Shown here: positions 35,143 to 45,062 of the stretch, piece after piece
Position numbering within the stretch: position 1 is the stretch's first letter
How the letters are laid out: every line of letters starts with the position of its first letter
Position numbers and translations under genes: made by a program
Notes under the pieces: generated by a model
Told to the model about the DNA's origin: nothing
Databases searched by the model: none
The model's input: only the letters and a program-made list of their open reading frames with translations
From: Candidatus Omnitrophota bacterium
GTDB taxonomy: Bacteria; Omnitrophota; Gorgyraeia; JABMRN01; RBG-13-46-9
Length of the DNA: 57,817 nt
NCBI GenBank assembly: GCA_024542975.1
Contig: JAMXCZ010000003.1
Location: 1-57,817 of the forward strand
Reading direction: 5' to 3'

Positions 35143-36231
35143 ATGAGAATGCAAAATACACGAAGGTCTATCTTTATTATAACTATGATCTTAGTCATGC
35201 TCGGGGTTGTGCTTGTTTACAGCTCAAGCGCCATTTACGCGTATGAAAAATTCGGGAACAGCACATTTTTTTTTAAGAAACACATATCATTCCTCCTGTT
35301 GGGGTTTTTGCTCATGGTTTATATTATGTCTCTCGACATTGCCAAGATTGCCGGCGCGTCCCGGGCGCTATTCCTTATTTCGTTACTGTTTTTGGGGCTT
35401 GTTCTCCTGCCGGGCCTGGGAATTTCTGCCGGCGGGGCGCGGCGCTGGCTCAGGGCCGGTTTTTTTAGTTTCCAGCCGTCCGAATTTGCTAAATTTACGC
35501 TTATTACGTACCTGGCCGCTTTACTCGCAAAAAAGGGTTATAGGATAAAGGATCTTGCTTACGGGTACCTTCCGACGGTTTCGGCGATCGCCCTGGTTTC
35601 GGTTTTGATCTTGCTTCAACCGGACCTCGGTACGGCTGTGGCAGTTTTCTTTGTGGGTTTTGTGCTAATTTTTATCGCAGGGGGCAGGTTGAAACATCTC
35701 CTCACGACGGCGCTTCTCGGGGTGCCATTTTTGTATTATCTGATATTCAGCGTTCCTTACAGGCGTAAGCGAATGTTTATTTTTCTGAATCCCTGGCAGG
35801 ATCAGAAGGGGGCCGGATTCCAGATCATACAGTCGTTCCTTGCGCTCGGCTCCGGCGGCCTTCTCGGGGTGGGCCTGGGCCAGTCGAAGCAGAAGCTTTT
35901 CTATTTACCGGAAGCGCATACGGATTTCATATTTTCAATAATAGGGGAAGAACTGGGGTTTTTGGGGGCTGCTTCGGTTTTGGCGCTCTTCGGCGCATTT
36001 GTTTTCCTGGGTTTTCGCGCATTTTTTAATGAAAATCGCCCGTTTAATAAGTTGCTTATATTCGGCATAACAAGTATGATAGCGTTCGAAGCGTTTGTTA
36101 ACATAGGGATAAGCCTGGGCGTTTTTCCGACCAAGGGGTTGCCCCTGCCGTTTGTAAGCTATGGCGGAAGTTCGCTCGTGTTCCATATGGCGGCGGTGGG
36201 CCTTCTGTTAAATGCAATGAGGGAAGCATGA
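35143..36231 (+). CDS. ftsW: SEDS-family FtsW
   Basis: VYSSSAIYAYEKFG, HTDFIFSIIGEELGFLG, GLPLPFVSYGGSSLV. Confidence 0.93.
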   Translation: MRMQNTRRSIFIITMILVMLGVVLVYSSSAIYAYEKFGNSTFFFKKHISFLLLGFLLMVYIMSLDIAKIAGASRALFLISLLFLGLVLLPGLGISAGGARRWLRAGFFSFQPSEFAKFTLITYLAALLAKKGYRIKDLAYGYLPTVSAIALVSVLILLQPDLGTAVAVFFVGFVLIFIAGGRLKHLLTTALLGVPFLYYLIFSVPYRRKRMFIFLNPWQDQKGAGFQIIQSFLALGSGGLLGVGLGQSKQKLFYLPEAHTDFIFSIIGEELGFLGAASVLALFGAFVFLGFRAFFNENRPFNKLLIFGITSMIAFEAFVNIGISLGVFPTKGLPLPFVSYGGSSLVFHMAAVGLLLNAMREA

Positions 36232-37301
36232 GGGTTCTTGTTGCGTCCGGCGGAAGCGGCGGACATATTTTTCCGGCAGTTTCACTTGCAAAAGAACTCG
36301 CCCGGCGGGGAGCGGAGACAATTTTTGTTGCGAGCAGAAGGCGTCTGGACAAAAAAATTCTACAAAACGCGCCGTATAAGACGATATTTCTTTCGGTTAA
36401 CCCTATGCCGTATAAATTCGGATGGCGTGTAATAGTTTTTTTGATTAAATTAGCCCTTGACAGTTTTCAGGCGATGTATATTCTTGTAAGGTACAGGCCG
36501 GATGCCGTTGTGGGTTTCGGGGGATATACCGCGGGCGCGATAGTCCTTTTGGGATCTATCATGCGCGCCAAGACCATAATACACGAGCAGAACGTAGTCC
36601 CGGGCAGGACAAACAGGTTCCTTGATCGGCTGGTCGGGCAGGTCGCCGTAAGCTTCTCCGAAACACGAAAATATTTTAAAAATAAAAATGTCACTCTTAC
36701 CGGCAATCCTGTGCGTGAGGAGAGCCTGAAGGAATGCCGCGCCTACTCATACGATAAGTTCAATTTGGAAAAGGGCAAGTTTACGATACTTGTCATGGGC
36801 GGCAGCCAGGGGGCAAGTTCGCTCAATAGGTTGGTTTCGGGAGGCTTAAGGCGCCTGCCGCAGGAAGAAAAGGATAAACTTCAGGTTCTTCACATCACAG
36901 GTTCCGGGGATTTTGAGAAGTTTCGCAGCTTCTATTCTGCAAACGGTATAAAGGGGAGGGTATTTGACTTTGTCGAAAATATAAATGAGGTATATAGCGC
37001 CTGCGACCTGGCTGTCAGCCGTTCGGGCGCAGCGGCCATATGCGAACTGGCTTCACACGGAAAGCCCATGGTGCTCATACCATATCCGGCAAGCAGAAAT
37101 AACCAGCGTTTTAACGCGATTTTTCTCCGGGACAAAGGGGCAGCTCTCTATAGAGACCAGGAAAAACTGAGCGAAGGGGAAATAGGAAGCCTGATAAGCG
37201 AATTAATGACTGACTCCGAAAAAAGGAAAGACCTGTCCGGCAATGCGAGGAAGCTCGCCATTGTCGATGGGGCGAGGAGACTGGCGGAAATCGTATTATG
37301 A
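36228..37301 (+). CDS. murG: MurG glycosyltransferase
   Basis: ASGGSGGHIFPAV; HEQNVVPGRTNR; GGSQGASSLN. Confidence 0.95.
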   Translation: MRVLVASGGSGGHIFPAVSLAKELARRGAETIFVASRRRLDKKILQNAPYKTIFLSVNPMPYKFGWRVIVFLIKLALDSFQAMYILVRYRPDAVVGFGGYTAGAIVLLGSIMRAKTIIHEQNVVPGRTNRFLDRLVGQVAVSFSETRKYFKNKNVTLTGNPVREESLKECRAYSYDKFNLEKGKFTILVMGGSQGASSLNRLVSGGLRRLPQEEKDKLQVLHITGSGDFEKFRSFYSANGIKGRVFDFVENINEVYSACDLAVSRSGAAAICELASHGKPMVLIPYPASRNNQRFNAIFLRDKGAALYRDQEKLSEGEIGSLISELMTDSEKRKDLSGNARKLAIVDGARRLAEIVL

Positions 37302-38668
37302 ACTTACATAACAAAAAGATCCATATGATCGGCATAGGCGGCGTAGGTATGAGCGGGCTCGCCTACGTTTTAGCGCGCATGGGATGCGCGGTGAGCGGGT
37401 CGGATATCGAAGAAAACGTAATTACAAAGCGGCTTCGCCGGAAAGGTGTTATCGTGCATATAGGACACTCCGCCAGTCGATTGCACGCGCCCGAGGTGAT
37501 CGTCTACTCATCCAGCATCAGGGCGGATAATTCGGAGCTCGTGGAAGCACGCTTTAAAAAAATTCCAGTGATTTCCCGCATCGAACTTCTCAGGATGGTC
37601 ATGGAAAAGTACAGGAAGACGATCGGAGTCCTGGGAACGCACGGCAAGACCACCACGACGGCGATGGTGTCCTTGCTTACGGAGTATGCGGGCATGGACC
37701 CGACGGTCCTGATAGGCGGGGACTCTCCACATTTCCGGGGGAATGCGAAAATCGGGAAGAGCAAAATGCTTGTTACGGAAATTGACGAAAGCGATGGCAG
37801 ATTTGTCTGTCTTAGGCCCACGCACATCCTTATGCCGAACCTTGAAAGGGAGCATGCCGAATTTTACAGGGATGAAGCGCATCTTGTGAATGTTTTTAAA
37901 CGCTTCATAAGCGCCCAGCCCGAAAGAAGCGCGTTTTTCTACCGCATCGAAGACGCAAATTTGCGGAAACTCGCCAAGGTAAGCAAGGGGAAAGTTTTCA
38001 GTTTTGGATTTTCAAAAGAAGCGGATCTCTATGCCGCCGGCATAAAGATAGAGGCGTATAAAACCGGGTTTGACTGTTTCTCGCGCGGAAGAAAAATAGG
38101 CCGGTTTATTTTGCGTATTCCCGGGATTCATAATGTTATAGACGGATTGGCAGCGCTCTCACTCGGCGTTGAGCTTGGCATCGACTCCGGGACGATGAAG
38201 CGCGCAATGGCGGCCTATAAAAATGTACGCAGAAGATTTGAGGTCATAGGCGATCTAAACGGGGCTAAGGTTGTAGAAGATTACGCGCACCATCCTACGG
38301 AGATACGCGCCACAATTACCGCTGCCTATTCTACGAAACCTAAAAGGATTATAACGGTTTTTCAACCGCACCGATATACAAGGACAAAGGTGTTTTTCAA
38401 GGAGTTTTCCAATTCTTTCGCAGGTTCGGACGAAGTCATCCTGACAGAGGTATATGCCGCGAGTGAAGAACGGCTTCGGGGCGCGGGCGCAAAGCGTATA
38501 TATGACGCGATGCGGCGCACTAGCCATATTCCTGTTAAACTCCTGGGGAAGAATGAAATACCGGGCTATCTTTCGAAGAAGACAAAAAAAGGGGATCTCA
38601 TCCTTGTTCTGGGGGCCGGTGACATAGGCAAGACAGCGCACGAACTTGTGTCGGGGGTAAAAAAGTGA
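37298..38668 (+). CDS. murC: UDP-MurNAc-L-alanine ligase
   Basis: HMIGIGGVGMSGLA; GTHGKTTTTAM; DYAHHPTEI. Confidence 0.95.
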   Translation: MNLHNKKIHMIGIGGVGMSGLAYVLARMGCAVSGSDIEENVITKRLRRKGVIVHIGHSASRLHAPEVIVYSSSIRADNSELVEARFKKIPVISRIELLRMVMEKYRKTIGVLGTHGKTTTTAMVSLLTEYAGMDPTVLIGGDSPHFRGNAKIGKSKMLVTEIDESDGRFVCLRPTHILMPNLEREHAEFYRDEAHLVNVFKRFISAQPERSAFFYRIEDANLRKLAKVSKGKVFSFGFSKEADLYAAGIKIEAYKTGFDCFSRGRKIGRFILRIPGIHNVIDGLAALSLGVELGIDSGTMKRAMAAYKNVRRRFEVIGDLNGAKVVEDYAHHPTEIRATITAAYSTKPKRIITVFQPHRYTRTKVFFKEFSNSFAGSDEVILTEVYAASEERLRGAGAKRIYDAMRRTSHIPVKLLGKNEIPGYLSKKTKKGDLILVLGAGDIGKTAHELVSGVKK

Positions 38669-39555
38669 TTGCCGGAGCGTTTCCGAAAATCAAAGGCAGG
38701 ATCCTTTTCGACGAACCGCTTTCCGGGCATACAACCTTTCGAGTAGGTGGCTCGTGCCGGGTGTGGACCGAGCCTTCTTCCGAGGGGGAGCTTCTCGAAA
38801 TTCTTAGGTACGCGAGGACTGAGAAAAAGAAAGCGTTTATAATCGGGAAGGGGAGCAATATCCTTTTCCGCGATAAAGGCTTTGGCGGCGTGCTCATCCA
38901 TCTTGCGGGGGCGCATTTTAAAAAAATAAAATTTTCCGGCGAAAAAGTCCGAACCGGCGCGGGGGCGGCCCTGGCGCGGGTGGTCAACATGGCGTGCGAG
39001 AAGGGCCTTTCGGGCATAGAGGGGCTCGTGGGTATTCCGGGCACGGTGGGCGGCGCAATTTTTATGAATTCAAGCTACAGGGGGAGTATCTCCGACAGCC
39101 TGGAAGAAGTAAAGGTCATGGATAGGAAAACGGGCGATATGCGGATTATCAAGAGAAAAGAATTTATCTTCGGTTATAGGGACACGGGCTTTCTGCATGA
39201 TTACGTAATACTTGAGGCTACTTTAAAATTGCAAAAACAGAAAAAAACAGTCCTGCTCGCGCGAAAGAAAATATTTTTGGAAACAAAGAAAAAAGAGCAG
39301 CCTATCGGATTTTTCAGCGCGGGCTGTATTTTTAAAAACCCGAAGAGGGCGTTCCCGGCAGCCCGGTACATAGATGAGCTTCGCCTCAAAGGAAAAAAAA
39401 TAGGCGGAGCCCAAATCTCCGAAAAGCACGCAAATTTTATTGTAAATCTGAAGGACGCAAAAGGAAGCGACATATTGCGCCTTATGAAGCTCGTTACGAG
39501 GCGCGTTAAAATGCGCTTTGGCGTAAAGCTGGAACCGGAGATAAAAATAGTTTAA
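38665..39555 (+). CDS. murB: UDP-N-acetylenolpyruvoylglucosamine reductase
   Basis: HTTFRVGG; GKGSNILFRDKGF; GIPGTVGGAIFMNS; SAGCIFKNP. Confidence 0.95.
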   Translation: MIAGAFPKIKGRILFDEPLSGHTTFRVGGSCRVWTEPSSEGELLEILRYARTEKKKAFIIGKGSNILFRDKGFGGVLIHLAGAHFKKIKFSGEKVRTGAGAALARVVNMACEKGLSGIEGLVGIPGTVGGAIFMNSSYRGSISDSLEEVKVMDRKTGDMRIIKRKEFIFGYRDTGFLHDYVILEATLKLQKQKKTVLLARKKIFLETKKKEQPIGFFSAGCIFKNPKRAFPAARYIDELRLKGKKIGGAQISEKHANFIVNLKDAKGSDILRLMKLVTRRVKMRFGVKLEPEIKIV

Positions 39556-39556
39556 C

Positions 39557-40477
39557 ATGACTGATTACGGAAAAATCGCGGTATTTGCAGGCGGCCCTTC
39601 CAGCGAGCGCGAGATAAGCCTCCTCTCCGGGAAGGCGGTTTATGAAGCTCTTAAAAGGAAAAACCTGGACGCGCGCCTTGTCGAAGTCAAAGACGATTTT
39701 TACGAAAAAATAAAACAAATTAAGTGCGATATGGCGTTTCTTGCTTTGCATGGAAAGTTCGGGGAAGACGGGACAGCGCAGGAGATGCTGGAGGGGCTTG
39801 ACATTCCTTACACCGGCTCCGGAGTCCTGTCTTCGAGGCTGGCGATGGATAAGGTTGCTTCAAGAGAAGTGTTTTTGGAAAACGGCCTCAAGGCTCCGTC
39901 TTATAAAGTCGTAAAACGCGGCGCGAATGCCGGGGTCCTGGCAGAAGAATTCGGCTTGCCGTTTGTCGTAAAGCCGCAAAGCGGTGGCTCAAGCATAGGC
40001 CTTTCCGTAGTGAAGGACTTAAGTTTTGCGGAGGAAGCCCTGGAGAAGGCGTCCCGTTACGGCGAGAAGATCATTGTAGAGAGATATATCCACGGCAGGG
40101 AACTTACCGTAGGCATCCTTGAGGAGAGCGCCCTTCCCGTTATAGAAATAGTACCCAAAAACGATGTATATGATTTCGATGCCAAATACGCCGATCACGG
40201 GACAGAATATATTCTTCCGGCCTTGCTTGACGAAGATGCCCGGAGGGGCGTGGTAGATGCCGCGCTCAAGGCAAAAGAGATCCTCGGTTGCAGGGATTTT
40301 TCGCGGGTTGACATGAGGATGGACCGGGAAGGGAATGTCTACATTCTGGAGGTAAATACGATTCCGGGCCTGACTGAACGCAGCCTCTTGCCGAAAGCGG
40401 CCGGCGCGGCGGGCCTTGGCTTCGAAGATCTATGTATAAAAATAATCGATCTTGTTCGCAAACGGGAGGAAGGGTGA
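39557..40477 (+). CDS. ddl: D-alanine-D-alanine ligase
   Basis: GGPSSEREISLLSG; LHGKFGEDGTAQEMLE; VKPQSGGSSIG; LEVNTIPGLT. Confidence 0.95.
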   Translation: MTDYGKIAVFAGGPSSEREISLLSGKAVYEALKRKNLDARLVEVKDDFYEKIKQIKCDMAFLALHGKFGEDGTAQEMLEGLDIPYTGSGVLSSRLAMDKVASREVFLENGLKAPSYKVVKRGANAGVLAEEFGLPFVVKPQSGGSSIGLSVVKDLSFAEEALEKASRYGEKIIVERYIHGRELTVGILEESALPVIEIVPKNDVYDFDAKYADHGTEYILPALLDEDARRGVVDAALKAKEILGCRDFSRVDMRMDREGNVYILEVNTIPGLTERSLLPKAAGAAGLGFEDLCIKIIDLVRKREEG

Positions 40478-40479
40478 GT

Positions 40480-41253
40480 ATGCGTAAGAAAAATCCGGGC
40501 AAAAAAATTAAAAAAGAAAAAAATAAAACTGCGCCGATAAAATTGCCGGTAAAAAAATTCCTGCACTTTGCGCTTATTTTTACCCTGATCACAGTTTCGT
40601 ATTTATCTTTACGAAATTCCAAATATTTCACGTTGACGGACATAAAGGTAATTGATAGGGATGCTATCTCGGGCCTCAGGGCGGAAGACCTCCTGCATCT
40701 CTACAAGGGGAGAAATATTTTTGATATTGATATTGATGCCATCGCATTCCGGACAAAAAAAGATTATCCGCTTACAAAAGAGGTGATTGTACGAAAGGTG
40801 CTTCCCTCGAGCCTCGTTGTAGACATTACCTCGCGCGTTCCCATAGGCAAAATTAAAGCAAACGGATATTTTCCGATTGACCGGACGGGCATGGTGTTGC
40901 CGCCCGGAGGAGATACCGGTGCCCTGCCGGTTATATCGGGGTTTTCCATGTGGCTTAAACCCCGCGTAGGGGAGAGGTTGGATAACAGGCAGCTCAAAAG
41001 TGCATTCCTTTTGATAGATGCTTTGAAAGAAAACACGCTCGCGGGCCCTTTCAGCGTAACGGCTGTTGATGCGGCAAATTACAAAAACCTTTCGTTCTAC
41101 CTGAAAAACGGGATCGAGGTAAAAATAGGCGAGAACGATTTCCCAAAACGGCTTAAGATGCTGAAAACCACGCTTAACAACCGAAAACTGGATAAAAACG
41201 ACATACGGTATATCGATTTAAGGTTCCGGGATGTTGTGATCGGGCCGAAATAA
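40480..41253 (+). CDS. ftsQ: FtsQ/DivIB-like (POTRA)
   Basis: N-terminal basic region and TM, FTLTDIKVID POTRA start; position upstream of ftsA. Confidence 0.8.
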   Translation: MRKKNPGKKIKKEKNKTAPIKLPVKKFLHFALIFTLITVSYLSLRNSKYFTLTDIKVIDRDAISGLRAEDLLHLYKGRNIFDIDIDAIAFRTKKDYPLTKEVIVRKVLPSSLVVDITSRVPIGKIKANGYFPIDRTGMVLPPGGDTGALPVISGFSMWLKPRVGERLDNRQLKSAFLLIDALKENTLAGPFSVTAVDAANYKNLSFYLKNGIEVKIGENDFPKRLKMLKTTLNNRKLDKNDIRYIDLRFRDVVIGPK

Positions 41254-41268
41254 GCCTATCGGACTACG

Positions 41269-42330
41269 ATGCAAAAACCAATTACCGTAATAGACCTGGG
41301 CTCAAATAGGATCGTTGCTGCGACTGCCGGTATAGGGAAAAAGGGCGGGGTAACGCTTCTTGCGATGGAAAACCTTCATTCGCGCGGGATAAACGAAGGC
41401 GAAATAACCGACATCAGTAAAGCCGTAGAGGATATTTCGCTGATTACCGGTAAGCTTAAGGAAAAGTGCGGAAGAAAACCGAAGAACGTTTTTGTGACGA
41501 CAAGAAGCGCCGACATAGAGGTCAGGCCTTCCCGGGGGATGATCCCGCTCTCTAAAACGTCCCGTGAAATTACAAGAAATGATGTAAGGCGTTCTTCGGA
41601 GCTCGCTTCCATGGTGAGGCTCTCTTTAGACCGGGCCATTGTGCAAAAAATCGTGCGGAACTTTCGTATAGACGAAAACGCCGCGGAGGTCAAAAATCCC
41701 GTAGGGCTTTACGGGATGCGCCTCGAGGTTGAATCATTTATTGTTACGGCCAACCGGTCCAAAATTCAAAACATTACAAAATGTATTGACCACGCAGGAT
41801 TTCTCTTGGGAGGCGTATATCTCTCAAGCATAGCTTCGGCCGAGAGCGTTTTGGACTCAAAGGAAAAAGAGAAAGGGGTACTACTTCTGGACATAGGAGA
41901 GGCCCTTACCGAAGGCCTTATTTTTAAAAATGATATGCTTAAAAATTTCTGCGCGATCCGAAAAGGCGCGAGGGCTGTCTATGACGGAAACCGGCATGTG
42001 GACAAACCCGGGCTTACCGCTTTGCTGCTGGACACACTTGCCGCGCTTCCAAATGGGGCATCCGCGTTCTCATCCGTAGTTCTAACGGGAGGCGGAGCTC
42101 TTCTTGACGGCGTGATCGAAGAAGCAGAAAAAGTCTTCAAACTCCCCGTAAAAATCGGTCTCGCAAAAAACCAAAACCAAAGCCTGAACTCGCAGGACGC
42201 CATAATCCATGCCCCAACGATCGGCCTGATAACCCACATCGCCAATGACTACAAAGCCTCCCAAATCCACACTTCGCCTTTCCTCCGCACCCTGCACAAC
42301 CTCCAACACATCTACGAAACCTACTTCTAA
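41269..42330 (+). CDS. ftsA: FtsA-like actin-fold protein, apparently shortened
   Basis: TVIDLGSNRIVAA phosphate-1, 1C-like domain, VVLTGGGALLDGV; phosphate-2 region LLLDIGEALTEG atypical. Confidence 0.8.
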   Translation: MQKPITVIDLGSNRIVAATAGIGKKGGVTLLAMENLHSRGINEGEITDISKAVEDISLITGKLKEKCGRKPKNVFVTTRSADIEVRPSRGMIPLSKTSREITRNDVRRSSELASMVRLSLDRAIVQKIVRNFRIDENAAEVKNPVGLYGMRLEVESFIVTANRSKIQNITKCIDHAGFLLGGVYLSSIASAESVLDSKEKEKGVLLLDIGEALTEGLIFKNDMLKNFCAIRKGARAVYDGNRHVDKPGLTALLLDTLAALPNGASAFSSVVLTGGGALLDGVIEEAEKVFKLPVKIGLAKNQNQSLNSQDAIIHAPTIGLITHIANDYKASQIHTSPFLRTLHNLQHIYETYF

Positions 42331-42332
42331 CC

Positions 42333-42356
42333 AAAAAGGGGTTAGACCCCTTTTTT
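42333..42356 (+). terminator. Rho-independent terminator / REP-like
   Basis: AAAAAGGGG-ttaga-CCCCTTTTTT. Confidence 0.75.
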
Positions 42357-42371
42357 ACGATGGGATTTTGT

Positions 42372-42400
42372 TTGACAGTGAAAATCTTATATGCTACGCT
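42372..42400 (+). promoter_or_regulatory. Promoter for the yggS operon
   Basis: TTGACA (42372-42377) N17 TACGCT (42395-42400). Confidence 0.55.
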
Positions 42401-42427
42401 ATAGCGGAAAAATAGTATTATATATAT

Positions 42428-43090
42428 ATGGTAGGCGAGAATCTTACAAAAGTTCGGGAGCGTATACAGAAGGCGGCCTTGAGGGTGGGGCGGGATCCGC
42501 ACTCAGTAAAGCTTGTAGCCGTTACCAAGAAGGCCGAAATCGACGAGGTACGCGGGGCTATCGAGGCCGGTGTAACCGATATCGGTGAAAATCGGGTAAA
42601 GGACGCGCTTTTGAAGCGCGAGCTTCTGGATTCTCACATTCTCAACTGGCACATGATAGGGCACCTTCAATCGAAGAAGGCGAAGGACGCCGTCAGGATA
42701 TTTTCGGTTATTCATTCGGTTGATACGATAAAATTGGCCCGCGCTATCGATAAAGCGGCAGGATCGAGCGGTAAAGTCCAGGATATTTTCATAGAAGTTA
42801 ACGTTTCGGGTGAGAAAAGCAAGTTCGGCATTGCGCCCGGCGCCCTCGAAGGTTTTCTAAAGGAGGCCGGGCGTTTAAAGAACATCAATATCCCGGGCGT
42901 CATGACAATGGCGCCTTTTGCGGACGATGCTGAGAAGGCGCGGCCTTATTTCCGGGAATTAAAAAAGTTGGCCGATGCGCATAATTTAAAAGAAGTTTCA
43001 ATGGGGATGACACAGGACTTTGAAGTTGCCGTGGAAGAAGGCGCTACGATGGTTCGTATAGGTAGCGCGATATTCAGAGGTGAATTATGA
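42428..43090 (+). CDS. yggS: PLP homeostasis protein YggS/PLPBP
   Basis: LVAVTKKAEIDEVRGAIEAGVTDIGENRVKDAL; WHMIGHLQSKK; SMGMTQDFEVAVEEGATMVRIGSAIF. Confidence 0.95.
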   Translation: MVGENLTKVRERIQKAALRVGRDPHSVKLVAVTKKAEIDEVRGAIEAGVTDIGENRVKDALLKRELLDSHILNWHMIGHLQSKKAKDAVRIFSVIHSVDTIKLARAIDKAAGSSGKVQDIFIEVNVSGEKSKFGIAPGALEGFLKEAGRLKNINIPGVMTMAPFADDAEKARPYFRELKKLADAHNLKEVSMGMTQDFEVAVEEGATMVRIGSAIFRGEL

Positions 43091-43884
43091 AACTCGGCAT
43101 TATCGGTTGCGGAAATATGGGGAGCGCCCTGGCGCGGGGTATTTTATCGACGCGGCTTTTACAATTTAATTCCATCTACATAAGTGATAAGGACTCCGGC
43201 AGGACGCGCGCGCTTTCCAAAAAATTGGGTATGCGTGTCAGCACAAATAAGGAAACCGTAAAGAAAAGTAATTTCATCATCATTGCCGTAAAACCCCAGG
43301 ACGCAAAAAGGCTTCTCGCTTCGATTTCGGAGGATTTGGACCAGTCGAAGCACCTCGTCTCCATTATGGCGGGAGTCAGCATTAAAAAAATCGAGTCATT
43401 TATCAATAAAAAAGTCGCTATTACGCGCGCAATGCCGAATCTAACGGCACTCGCGGGAAAAAGCATAACCTGCTTGAGTCACAACAGGATGGTAAAAAAT
43501 AAGGCGTTCACGCAAAAGATCTTTTCTTCAGTAGGCAGTGTTATCGAGATCGAAGAAAAACATATGGATGCGGTAACCGCGGTAAGCGGAAGCGGCCCGG
43601 CATATTTCCTTTACCTTGCGGAGTGCTTAGCGGAGGCTGCGGTAAAATTGGGCATCAAAAGAGAAAAAGCGGTAGAGCTTGCAGCCGCTACGCTTTTCGG
43701 GAGCGGCGCATTGTTGGAAGCCCTGGATGTTTCCCCCGAGGTTTTACGCAAGCGTATAACATCCAAAAAAGGGACGACGGAAGCGGCGCTCTCCGTCCTA
43801 AAATCAAAGAATTTTAAAGGTGCGGTAATCGAAGCGGTGAAGGCCGCCTCGGCAAGGTCGAAAGAGCTTTCGAAAGGAGCCTGA
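43087..43884 (+). CDS. proC: Pyrroline-5-carboxylate reductase
   Basis: GIIGCGNMGSALARGIL; TRAMPNLTAL; VSGSGPAYFL. Confidence 0.95.
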   Translation: MKLGIIGCGNMGSALARGILSTRLLQFNSIYISDKDSGRTRALSKKLGMRVSTNKETVKKSNFIIIAVKPQDAKRLLASISEDLDQSKHLVSIMAGVSIKKIESFINKKVAITRAMPNLTALAGKSITCLSHNRMVKNKAFTQKIFSSVGSVIEIEEKHMDAVTAVSGSGPAYFLYLAECLAEAAVKLGIKREKAVELAAATLFGSGALLEALDVSPEVLRKRITSKKGTTEAALSVLKSKNFKGAVIEAVKAASARSKELSKGA

Positions 43885-43885
43885 A

Positions 43886-44185
43886 ATGTTTATACTGGGA
43901 CAGTTGCTCGCAAGCCTGGCGTATCTCTTCAACATGATCTTCAACATCCTGTATTTTCTCCTTGTGATCAGAATAATACTTTCGTGGTTTGCCATAAACC
44001 CCTACAATGAGATCGTCCAGATCCTATACCGGATAACCGACCCAATCCTGGCGCCCTTTCGCAGGCTGCCGCTCCGGATGGGCATGATAGATTTTACACC
44101 GATAGTGGCCTTTATGGCGCTCTGGTTTGTGCGTAGTTTCGTCGTAGGCGTTCTAAGCCACTACGCAATGACGCTAATGAGATGA
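43886..44185 (+). CDS. yggT: YggT family membrane protein
   Basis: LVIRIILSWF...DPILAPFRRLPLRMGMIDFTPIVAF. Confidence 0.9.
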   Translation: MFILGQLLASLAYLFNMIFNILYFLLVIRIILSWFAINPYNEIVQILYRITDPILAPFRRLPLRMGMIDFTPIVAFMALWFVRSFVVGVLSHYAMTLMR

Positions 44186-44201
44186 ATGATGGGGAGGTAA
44201 G

Positions 44202-45062
44202 ATGGCAAGGATAGGCATTATAGGCGGTAGCGGATTATACGATATCGAAGGTATCAAGATAAATGAAACGCGTAAAATCAATACGCCGTTTGGGGATCCC
44301 TCGGACGAATATGTAATCGGAACGCTAAGCGGCAAAGAAATAGTGTTTTTGCCCAGGCATGGCAGGGGCCACCGCATAAGCCCTTCCCGGATAAACTATC
44401 GAGCCAACATATTCGGCATGAAAAAACTCGGGGTAGAGCACATTATTTCAGTTTCCGCGTGCGGTTCGCTTAAAGAAAATATTAAACCGCTGGATTTTGT
44501 TCTTCCACTGCAATTTGTCGACAGGACAAATCAGGCGAGGAAGTATACATTTTTTGACGACGGCATTACCGCCCACATAAGTTTTGCGCACCCCGTATGC
44601 GAGGGCCTTGTGAATTTAGTGGCAGAGGAGACCAAAAAAGTAAAACAGGGCGTGCACATTGGCGGGACATATTTAAACATGGAAGGGCCGCAGTTTTCGA
44701 CGCTTGCGGAATCTAATCTTTACAGGGCCTGGGGAATGGACGTGATCGGCATGACTAATATGGCAGAGGCGCGGCTGGCGCGGGAGGCGGAGATCTGTTA
44801 TGCTACGCTGGCAGCCGTTACCGATTATGACTGCTGGTGCGAAAGCGAAGAAGATGTAACCATTGATGCCATAATAGGCAATCTCAGAAAAAACGTAAAA
44901 AACGCAAAAAAAATACTAAAGGGCTCGATCACAAAAATCAGCGACAAACGAACCTGCCCGTGCAAGGATGCGCTAAAATACGCCATCGTAACCGACCCAA
45001 AAGCCATATCGCAGGAGACGAGGGATAGGCTGGGGATCCTGATAGGGAGGCACATAAAGTGA
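44202..45062 (+). CDS. mtnP: S-methyl-5'-thioadenosine phosphorylase
   Basis: IGIIGGSGLYDIEGI; FLPRHGRGHRISPSRINYRANI; MEGPQFSTLAES. Confidence 0.95.
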   Translation: MARIGIIGGSGLYDIEGIKINETRKINTPFGDPSDEYVIGTLSGKEIVFLPRHGRGHRISPSRINYRANIFGMKKLGVEHIISVSACGSLKENIKPLDFVLPLQFVDRTNQARKYTFFDDGITAHISFAHPVCEGLVNLVAEETKKVKQGVHIGGTYLNMEGPQFSTLAESNLYRAWGMDVIGMTNMAEARLAREAEICYATLAAVTDYDCWCESEEDVTIDAIIGNLRKNVKNAKKILKGSITKISDKRTCPCKDALKYAIVTDPKAISQETRDRLGILIGRHIK

